Below are positions 22,528 to 27,932 of a stretch of DNA of 33,835 nucleotides, piece by piece. Below the pieces are notes generated by a model. That model ran no database searches, was not told the DNA's origin, and worked only from the letters and a program-made list of their open reading frames with translations. The DNA is from Burkholderia sp. Its GTDB lineage: Bacteria > Pseudomonadota > Gammaproteobacteria > Burkholderiales > Burkholderiaceae. Position numbers and translations under genes: made by a program. Numbering within the stretch: the first letter of the stretch is position 1; every line of letters starts with the position of its first letter. The stretch spans positions 1 through 33,835 of the forward strand of contig JASLEG010000060.1 of assembly GCA_030151225.1 (NCBI GenBank), in the 5' to 3' direction.

Positions 22528-22878
22528 TCAGGTCACACGCCCCCGCCCCAACTGGAGTCCGGTTTCGGCATCGAAGATTAATGTCTGTTTTTGTGTATCG
22601 CATTCCGCCACGAAGGCATCGACACTCACAAAGACTTTGCCATTCGAGCGCACCCTGTTTCCAGACAAGATGATGGCTTTGGCTCGCTCACCAGAAACTG
22701 AGTAAGCGACCGGCGCACCTTCCGATCTGCTCACTATGGAGTGCGGCACACTCAAAAACGCAACAGCATCAATTTCGAGTCGGTTAGAGGCTTTGTCGTC
22801 GCTGGGCCTATCGAAAATCCCCTTCGTACCTTCCGGTGCCGGAATAACAGTAAAGCCTTCGTCGCGGTCATTACTCAT
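22528..22878 (-). CDS. Hypothetical protein next to the putative origin
   Basis: Protein of 116 residues from the ATG at 22878, which has GGGGA seven bases upstream; the ATG at 22890 lacks such a site. The chain (MSNDRDEGFTVIPAPEGTKG, VAYSVSGERAKAIILSGNRV, TLIFDAETGLQLGRGRVT) is soluble and probably beta-rich. Not recognised. It lies between the iterons and the GC-rich island, where P4-like elements keep immunity and replication-control genes. Confidence 0.6.
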   Translation of the reverse strand: MSNDRDEGFTVIPAPEGTKGIFDRPSDDKASNRLEIDAVAFLSVPHSIVSRSEGAPVAYSVSGERAKAIILSGNRVRSNGKVFVSVDAFVAECDTQKQTLIFDAETGLQLGRGRVT

Positions 22879-22932
22879 GGTCGTCCCCATTGTGGTGGAG
22901 AAACCATTTTGCCAGTTGATTCACCTTGCCGC

Positions 22933-23121
22933 GTTCCAACCTGTTCCAACGTTCCAACCGTTCCGGAAGTTTCCATCGGTTACCCCCCACACTGTAACAA
23001 CGCTGTTACACAGAACTCAGCAAAATATCCAGAAAAGGTTGGAACGGTTGGAACGGTTGGAACAGCCAGTAGCAGCAAGGGTTTGCGCGTTCCAACCTCT
23101 GTTCCAACCTCTGTTCCAACC
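22933..23121. repeat. Iteron array, candidate replication origin of the element
   Basis: Eight perfect copies of the 9-mer GTTCCAACC or its complement: direct at 22933 and 22951 (with an 8/9 copy at 22943 between them), three tandem inverted copies at 23037, 23046 and 23055 (period 9), and three direct copies at 23089, 23101 and 23113 (period 12). Between the first two groups lies the palindrome TGTAACA-N4-TGTTACA (22993-23010) and an AT-rich stretch. The array lies beyond the 3' end of the primase-helicase gene. Iterons next to a primase-helicase are the hallmark of P4-type origins. No gene is present in 22891-23231. Confidence 0.75.
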
Positions 23122-23200
23122 TCGGGGCTTTCGGCACAAAAAGGCCTGCATGCTCAATCAGCCGTCATTTCATGTTGCCGGTCGGTCACAATACGACGTA

Positions 23201-23228
23201 AAAACACCCCGCTCTTGCGGGGTGTTTT
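23201..23228. terminator. Bidirectional-looking terminator after the primase gene
   Basis: Perfect 12-bp stem (AAAACACCCCGC at 23201-23212 with GCGGGGTGTTTT at 23217-23228) and a TCTT loop. It starts three bases after the primase stop. The symmetric A/T ends allow termination in both directions, shielding the iterons. Confidence 0.88.
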
Positions 23229-23231
23229 GGT

Positions 23232-25475
23232 TTAGAGCGGGCTGTCGTCGTCCAGGTCATCCCTGGTCCAAACCCAAATGGATTTCGACCCGCGCCTTGC
23301 TTTTTTGCTTCGGTAGCCCATCGCGGTCAACGCACGCGCGACGCGCATCTGGTCCGCGCGGCCCTGCTTGGCAACCTCCATGCGAATTGCCTTCTCCAGA
23401 ACATCCGAAGTCGTCACTTCGCGCTGACCAAGGCACCAGTCGGCAATCGGGGCTTCCCACGGGTCCGTCTCGCGACGGTCATCCGTCTGTTCCCTGGCGG
23501 CGTCGGCAGGCACATCCCACCAGGTCGCCTTTGCATTGAATGCATCCACGGCTTCAGCGAAAAGCTGTTCTCTATTGCGCTGCAGCCAAGCATGGTCAAT
23601 GTCAGCGACGTTCAGCGGCCAGAAGCGGCGAGCACCGGTCGAATCGCGCAGGTATTCGCGCTCATTGGTCGATCCGGCGAACACCACGCGGCGCGGCAAG
23701 TCTCCCGCGCGGGCATCGTATGGCAGACGGGTACGGTCTTTCTGAGAACTCAGGATTTGCTTGATGCGCTTCACGTCGGCGCGGCTGAACGCGTCCATTT
23801 CTCCAACTTCCATCAGCCACTTGCCCTGAATGACGACGAAAAAGTCTTTGGTGTCCAGGTCCGCCGTAAGGTCGGCGTAGAACTTGCCACCGAGAATGCC
23901 CAGCATCTTCGATTTGCCCGCACCCTGCGCGCCTTCGAAAATCGGCATGGTGTCGACCTTGCAGCCAGGCACCAGCCCACGCGCGACCATCGAAATTAGG
24001 AAGTTGCGGCCAATTGCGTCGTGATACTCATCCGCTGGCGCGCCGATGGTGTTTCGCAGCCACGTATCAAGCCTTGGCGTGCCGTCCCATCGCAGTGAGC
24101 GCAGCCAGTCGCGCAATTCATCGCGCTGGTCATCGAACGCGATGCCGATGGCGGCCTTGGCCACCAGTTCGTCGCCAAACTTGATAAGTCCGTAATCGCT
24201 CTGCAGGACGCTCGCAATCTTGATCGCGTCCGCCTTCGCCCACGGGCGCGCGTCGTCACAGTCCCACGTCGTGAACACGTCCTGGTGGAAGCAGTCGTAC
24301 CAGATGCGACCGGCGAATCGCGGATGGTCGCGCAGCACTGCGATGGCGTTCGCCAGATTGGCGTGCGGTTCGTTGCGCCCGTTGGCGGACAGGTTGACGC
24401 CAATCTCCGCCATTCTCGCGATGACTTCCCAGCTATCAATTTTTCGACCGTTATCGTTCGTGGGAACGGCCAACGCAGGCTGCAGCACGCCCAACTGGCG
24501 CTTCACTTCGTCCAACCCTTCACGCGCCGCCAGGTCGTTAAAGTCTGTCGGCCTGCCGTCCAGGTCCGCGAATTCCGGCACCACCACGCGCGCATTGACG
24601 GCTGCGCCAGCCTCGCGCGCCTTCGTCACGCCAGGGTTTTCGATTGGCTCCAGCGTCCAGCGGTCATTGTCCGCGCAGATGACGATAAGCGACTGCGGCA
24701 CGAATTCGCGCACGGCTTCGGCCACGCGTGGCAAATTGTATGCGTCGAATGCGACTGCGACAGTCCAGCCAGTTGCTGCGTGGATAGTTGCGCCCGTTGC
24801 GTAGCCTTCGCAAATGGCGACGGTGCCACCATCCAGCTTGCCGATCATGAAATCGGCACCGCGCTTGCGGCCGTCGCGCCAGAAGTCTTTATCGCGGCCG
24901 ATTTCTTCCTGCTTGCTGGGGAAGATGCCCTGAAGGCTGATAATCTCGCCGCGTCCGTTTTTGATCGGAACAAGCAGCGTGTTTTCGATGCGACGGAACA
25001 CGCTGCCTTCGGCGTTCGTTAGCGGCCACGATGCGACACGCAAGCCGTGCGACGGGACGCCCTTGCGCGCCAGGTACGGATGTGTGTCGTCCGCTTCGGC
25101 TGCCTCATCCCAAAGCATCTGCGCGCGTTCTGCTGCGGCCTTCTGGCGTTCGCGTTCCTGCCGGTCGCGTTCCTTGCGCCTGGCTTCGATGCGGGCTTGC
25201 GCGTCGCTGCGTTCAGCGGGCGTCAGGCGCTCACTGTTCGCCACCCAGGTCGCCTGCAGGCCAGTCCGCCAGCTTCCGTATTCCCCGGCCGGGATGCCAT
25301 CGCCGTGCAGCACGTACCAGCCGTTGCGGGTGTTGCGGCTGTCGCCTTCGACGTGGAAACGGCGCAGCACGCTGTCAGAAATGATTTCAGCATCTGTGCG
25401 CAGTCCAGCGTTTGCCATCGCGTCGGCAAACTGGCGCGTAATATCGTCGTTGCGAAGTTGCGGCCGGGCCGTCAT
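23232..25475 (-). CDS. Toprim/VapE-type primase-helicase
   Basis: Replication protein of 747 residues. The N-terminal part (about 1-215) resembles the phage/plasmid primase N-region with the charged helix AQARIEARRKERDRQERERQ. A Toprim domain follows (about 218-330) with the Glu in ICEGYATGATI and acidic DxD in CADND. The C-terminal helicase (about 450-690) is of the virulence-associated protein E family, with Walker A EGAQGAGKSK near residues 514-523, the acidic LMEVGEMD as Walker B, and FAGSTNEREYLRDSTGARRF as sensor/arginine-finger region. It should prime and unwind at the iterons downstream. The start overlaps the upstream small gene by ATGA. Confidence 0.9.
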   Translation of the reverse strand: MTARPQLRNDDITRQFADAMANAGLRTDAEIISDSVLRRFHVEGDSRNTRNGWYVLHGDGIPAGEYGSWRTGLQATWVANSERLTPAERSDAQARIEARRKERDRQERERQKAAAERAQMLWDEAAEADDTHPYLARKGVPSHGLRVASWPLTNAEGSVFRRIENTLLVPIKNGRGEIISLQGIFPSKQEEIGRDKDFWRDGRKRGADFMIGKLDGGTVAICEGYATGATIHAATGWTVAVAFDAYNLPRVAEAVREFVPQSLIVICADNDRWTLEPIENPGVTKAREAGAAVNARVVVPEFADLDGRPTDFNDLAAREGLDEVKRQLGVLQPALAVPTNDNGRKIDSWEVIARMAEIGVNLSANGRNEPHANLANAIAVLRDHPRFAGRIWYDCFHQDVFTTWDCDDARPWAKADAIKIASVLQSDYGLIKFGDELVAKAAIGIAFDDQRDELRDWLRSLRWDGTPRLDTWLRNTIGAPADEYHDAIGRNFLISMVARGLVPGCKVDTMPIFEGAQGAGKSKMLGILGGKFYADLTADLDTKDFFVVIQGKWLMEVGEMDAFSRADVKRIKQILSSQKDRTRLPYDARAGDLPRRVVFAGSTNEREYLRDSTGARRFWPLNVADIDHAWLQRNREQLFAEAVDAFNAKATWWDVPADAAREQTDDRRETDPWEAPIADWCLGQREVTTSDVLEKAIRMEVAKQGRADQMRVARALTAMGYRSKKARRGSKSIWVWTRDDLDDDSPL

Positions 25476-25771
25476 GCCGCCCCCCGCATGAGAATTTCGT
25501 GCACGAGCGGCATAACCGCCTCAGCGAACCCGGCGGTAGTCGCCAGCAGCGCCAGGTCGTGCACGATCGCTTGCGGGGCTTGACCGCGACGCAGCAGACG
25601 CGGCACCAGGTCGTACAACGCGCTTGCGAGTTGAGCAAGATTGCGAGCGGCATTCACGCGGCAGAAGTAAGGCAGTTCTGACCGTGGTGAAACGCGCGAA
25701 ATCTTGCGTCCACATTTATTAGGACTGCTATACTGTCTGCCGTCACGCAGTTTTTCTTGAGGGGCTTTCAT
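25472..25771 (-). CDS. Small hypothetical protein coupled to the primase
   Basis: Protein of up to 99 residues. The C-terminal 60 (ARNLAQLASALYDLVPRLLR, GQAPQAIVHDLALLATTAGF) is a convincing helical domain; the N-terminal 35 is less so and the ATG at 25771 has no good Shine-Dalgarno, so the true start may be internal (for example GTG 25657). The 4-bp overlap with the primase start indicates translational coupling. Function unknown. Confidence 0.58.
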   Translation of the reverse strand: MKAPQEKLRDGRQYSSPNKCGRKISRVSPRSELPYFCRVNAARNLAQLASALYDLVPRLLRRGQAPQAIVHDLALLATTAGFAEAVMPLVHEILMRGAA

Positions 25772-25792
25772 CAGTTGGTGGAGGCCCCTTTT

Positions 25793-25984
25793 TTATTGCC
25801 GCGCATCGGCGCGCGCCTTGATCCACGAATCGATTTCTGCCTCGATCCACCCGGAGGCACGCTTTCCTAGGGAGATTTGTTTCGGCAGCCCTGAATGATG
25901 CATCGCGTAGTACACGCCACCCCGGCTCAGGCCCGTCTTTTCCATCACCTTGGGCATCCGAATAACGTTGAGGTTTGCTTGCAT
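25793..25984 (-). CDS. AlpA-family excisionase/transcription regulator
   Basis: Protein of 63 residues, MQANLNVIRMPKVMEKTGLS then RGGVYYAMHHSGLPKQISLG. The winged helix-turn-helix with RMPKVMEKTGLSRGGVY and the end segment SGWIEAEIDSWIKAR is the AlpA/P4 Vis signature. Such proteins switch on satellite excision and late genes. The ATG at 25984 has GGGA six bases upstream; the ATG at 26014 has none. It lies beside the integrase and upstream of the replication genes. Confidence 0.88.
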   Translation of the reverse strand: MQANLNVIRMPKVMEKTGLSRGGVYYAMHHSGLPKQISLGKRASGWIEAEIDSWIKARADARQ

Positions 25985-26030
25985 GATGTTCCCGCATCCT
26001 TGTTTGGTTTGCATGGAAACGATTTTCGAT

Positions 26031-26095
26031 GTTCAGTGAAGCCCAGTATTCTCAAAAAATTTCCGCTTTTTTGGTTCTAGCGTTTAAACACCTAG
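26031..26095 (-). promoter_or_regulatory. Regulatory region of alpA
   Basis: The gap between integrase terminator and AlpA holds GTTCAGTGAAG (26031-26041), a 10/11 match to the palindrome on the Mor-like gene's start point, followed by CAGTATTCTC (26044-26053), which resembles the flank CAGTATTCAC of the 18732 palindrome. Further out a near-palindrome, CTAG-C-GTTTAAAC-AC-CTAG, covers 26077-26095. No good -35/-10 pair could be fixed. Confidence 0.4.
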
Positions 26096-26101
26096 CGCAA
26101 C

Positions 26102-26124
26102 AAAAACCCCGCCTAGGGCGGGGT
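26102..26124 (-). terminator. Terminator of the integrase gene
   Basis: Stem ACCCCGCC (26106-26113) with GGCGGGGT (26117-26124), loop TAG, and a T run on the minus strand. It lies 10 bp after the integrase stop. Confidence 0.88.
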
Positions 26125-26133
26125 CAGTTCGGA

Positions 26134-27333
26134 TCATTCGGGCAGGTTCGATAACCTCTCGACCAAATCGGCCCATCGCTGCAATAAGTCGCGCCGCTCA
26201 TCAAGCAATTGCGCGCGGTTGTAGGCGCGGCTCACAGTAGAGCCGATGCTATGCGCTAAACACAACTCGATCACATCGTGCGGTTCCTGGGCTTCATGCC
26301 AATACGTGCTAAACAGAGCACGAAATCCGTGCGGCTTTGCCTCTTCCGTGAATCCCATACGGTCCATGATGTTGTTGATACTTCTATCAGCCATCGGCCG
26401 CTTCGGATCGCGCCGGTTTGGAAACATCACATCGCCACCAGATAGGGCGCGTAGTTCGCGCAAGAGCGCAACGGACTGACGCGACAACGGCACGACATGT
26501 TCTTTTGCGCCTTTCATACGTTCCGCCGGGATGCGCCATTCGGCTGCGTCGAAATCAATTTCTGACCACCGGCCACCGGTTACCTCACTCTTGCGAGTTG
26601 CGTTCAAGATGATGAGTCGAATGGCGATCTTCCCCTGCAGATCGGCAGGGTCGGCGTCCAGCGCGCGCAGGAAGTCGCCCAGGCGGTCAATCTTCAACGC
26701 GGCGTGATTGTCCTTCGGTCCTCTGCCGGTAAGCTTCAGCGGCACGATGTTGGCCGCAACAATTCCGTGGTCGGCGGCCTGCTCCCATATCGCGCTCAGA
26801 TAGGTGCGCAGGTTGTGCGCTACTTCAGGCGTGCGTGCGGAAACGGCTTTCAGCAGTTCGGCCAGTTCGAACCGAGTAACGTCGGCCATCAGGCGGTCGC
26901 CCAGTTTCGGCATCAGGTGCCTAGTTATCTCGCGCTCGCGCTGGGCGATGGACGCGGGTCGCAACGCGCCGTCTGTACGTGCACGCCACGCAGCACACGC
27001 AGCACGGAATGATCCAGATTGGCGCTGCAGTTCTGCCGTCTTTTGCTCCGCTTCCTGGCGCTTTCGATGCTCGGTCGGATGGATGCCCTGGGCCACCAGC
27101 TTTCGGGCGTCCTGGTGCTTGCGGCGCGCCTCCGCCAGCCCAATGTCGGGGTACGCTCCCAGAGAAACCAGGACAGGCTTGCCCGTTACGGCAGCGCGAT
27201 ACTGCCACAGACGCGAGCCGTTTTTCTTTACCAGCAGGTGTAGACCGCCGCCGTCTACCAGGGTGTAGTCGCCTTCACGCGGCTTCGCGCTCTTGCACGC
27301 GGCGTCAGATAGCTTGGTGGCGTAGGAGTGCAT
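26134..27333 (-). CDS. P4-type tyrosine integrase
   Basis: Site-specific recombinase of 399 residues. The N-terminal arm-binding domain (KLSDAACKSAKPREGDYTLV, DGGGLHLLVKKNGSRLWQYR) is the DUF4102 type of P4-family integrases. A core-binding helix region follows (RPASIAQREREITRHLMPKL). The catalytic domain shows Arg in NATRKSEVTGGRW, HxxR in KPHGFRALFST, His in LAHSIGSTVS and the nucleophile Tyr in SRAYNRAQLLDERR. The ATG at 27333 fits the family start; a TTG at 27366 would add 11 residues. It lies 160 bp from attR, as expected for the enzyme that recombines the xthA core sites. Confidence 0.95.
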   Translation of the reverse strand: MHSYATKLSDAACKSAKPREGDYTLVDGGGLHLLVKKNGSRLWQYRAAVTGKPVLVSLGAYPDIGLAEARRKHQDARKLVAQGIHPTEHRKRQEAEQKTAELQRQSGSFRAACAAWRARTDGALRPASIAQREREITRHLMPKLGDRLMADVTRFELAELLKAVSARTPEVAHNLRTYLSAIWEQAADHGIVAANIVPLKLTGRGPKDNHAALKIDRLGDFLRALDADPADLQGKIAIRLIILNATRKSEVTGGRWSEIDFDAAEWRIPAERMKGAKEHVVPLSRQSVALLRELRALSGGDVMFPNRRDPKRPMADRSINNIMDRMGFTEEAKPHGFRALFSTYWHEAQEPHDVIELCLAHSIGSTVSRAYNRAQLLDERRDLLQRWADLVERLSNLPE

Positions 27334-27336
27334 GAC

Positions 27337-27375
27337 CTGTATATCGGACTGGTTGATATACGGCAAAATATACAG
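27337..27375 (-). promoter_or_regulatory. Inverted repeat over the integrase promoter region
   Basis: CTGTATAT (27337-27344) and ATATACAG (27368-27375) are perfect inverted copies 23 bp apart, directly upstream of the integrase ATG. They could be an autoregulatory operator or part of the attachment-site architecture. The right half overlaps the arm-type repeat. Confidence 0.4.
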
Positions 27376-27380
27376 TTTCG
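27368..27380 (+). repeat. Right arm-type repeat, copy 2 (ATATACAGTTTCG)
   Basis: One mismatch to ATATACAATTTCG at 18171-18183 and in the same orientation. It lies 115 bp inside attR, between core and integrase gene. Confidence 0.45.
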
Positions 27381-27460
27381 AGATTGATTTGGCAAAACGT
27401 CACTTGACGTTGCCGAACGCCACACCCTTGAAATTACAGGGTTTCGTGCCGGCTTGTTGT

Positions 27461-27511
27461 CTATGTTTGTTCAGCAACATTCAAATGAAGATAGCAGGTG
27501 GCGATCTTCAT
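27461..27511 (-). pseudogene. Displaced 5' stub of xthA
   Basis: The native xthA start region was left at the right end of the element. Its first six codons (ATG AAG ATC GCC ACC TG.) are in the attR core, then the frame continues in element DNA and stops after 16 codons: MKIATCYLHLNVAEQT. It is read by the original xthA promoter but cannot give an enzyme. Confidence 0.75.
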
Positions 27512-27517
27512 CGATGC
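27495..27517 (-). repeat. Right attachment core (attR)
   Basis: Exact 23-bp copy of 18089-18111, same orientation. The chromosomal side (27518 onward) is the former upstream region of xthA. Confidence 0.95.
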
Positions 27518-27605
27518 GGATTTCCGTGGTGAATCGAAGGGGTGCGGCGCGGCCCGCGAGGCCCGCCCGGCGGCCTGCGCGGCGTGGTCCGACCGGCTCG
27601 ACGGG

Positions 27606-27614
27606 AGTGTACCA
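27606..27614 (-). promoter_or_regulatory. Probable native xthA promoter (extended -10), now orphaned
   Basis: TGG-TACACT on the minus strand (27614-27606) is an extended -10 element about 95 bp upstream of the stub ATG. With the element in place it no longer reads into xthA. The divergent tRNA promoter is 60 bp away. Confidence 0.4.
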
Positions 27615-27671
27615 GCGCAGAGGATTCGTTCCTTCCGCTGGCCGTGCGTGAAATATTTTTCGCCGGAACGT

Positions 27672-27700
27672 TTGACACACATCCACAATCCCCCTATACT
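27672..27700 (+). promoter_or_regulatory. Sigma-70 promoter of the initiator tRNA
   Basis: Consensus -35 TTGACA (27672-27677), a 17-bp spacer and -10 TATACT (27695-27700). The start point would be about seven bases before the mature tRNA 5' end. Confidence 0.92.
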
Positions 27701-27713
27701 TGCATTTCTCTGA

Positions 27714-27790
27714 CGCGGGGTGGAGCAGTCTGGCAGCTCGTCGGGCTCATAACCCGAAGGTCACAGGTTCAAATCCTGTCCCCGCAACCA
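27714..27790 (+). tRNA. Initiator tRNA-fMet (anticodon CAT)
   Basis: A 77-nt cloverleaf with encoded CCA. Acceptor GCGGGG pairs with CCCCGC, leaving the C1-A72 mismatch that marks initiator tRNA. The anticodon stem has three G-C pairs (GGG CTCATAA CCC) with CAT at 27748-27750, the T arm is GGTTCAAATCC. It is complete, is not the integration target, and is followed by a terminator at 27844. Confidence 0.98.
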
Positions 27791-27843
27791 AACACACTTG
27801 GCGATGTGCCGCGTAGTCGACCGATACGCGATTCGCCAGACAG

Positions 27844-27871
27844 AACCCGGCCTCGTTGCCGGGTTTTTTGT
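27844..27871 (+). terminator. Rho-independent terminator after the tRNA
   Basis: Stem AACCCGGC (27844-27851) with GCCGGGTT (27858-27865), loop CTCGTT, followed by a T run. It ends the tRNA transcript ahead of the convergent peptidase gene. Confidence 0.92.
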
Positions 27872-27932
27872 TTTCCGCGACGCGCGGGGGCGCGCCAGGT
27901 TTCTCGCCCCCGCCCGCTCTTCCCGCAGGCGT

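Larger units (their letters stand above)
18089..27517. mobile_element. 9.4-kb phage-satellite-like integrative element in xthA
   Basis: Bounded by a 23-bp perfect direct repeat (18089-18111 and 27495-27517) overlapping the xthA start. It encodes a P4-type integrase, AlpA, a Toprim/VapE primase-helicase, an iteron array, an HK97-like capsid protein, a Nu1-like small terminase, a Mor-like regulator and about ten small proteins, all on the minus strand and all intact. There is no large terminase, portal, protease, tail or lysis gene. Base composition is lower in GC than the flanks, especially between genes. It is best described as a satellite that depends on a helper phage. P4 itself has no major capsid gene, and capsid-forming PICIs normally carry more morphogenesis genes, so the class is uncertain. 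Confidence 0.9.

Noticed and set aside
22933..23121. CRISPR array
   Set aside because: The repeats are 9-mers in both orientations with almost no spacers, and no cas gene is present.
27337..27375. LexA box before the integrase gene
   Set aside because: CTGTATAT and ATATACAG are separated by 23 bp; the SOS operator needs a single CTGT-N8-ACAG unit.
27714..27790. Initiator tRNA as the integration target
   Set aside because: The attachment repeat lies entirely in the xthA start; the tRNA is complete, outside attR, and no partial copy is found at the left end.
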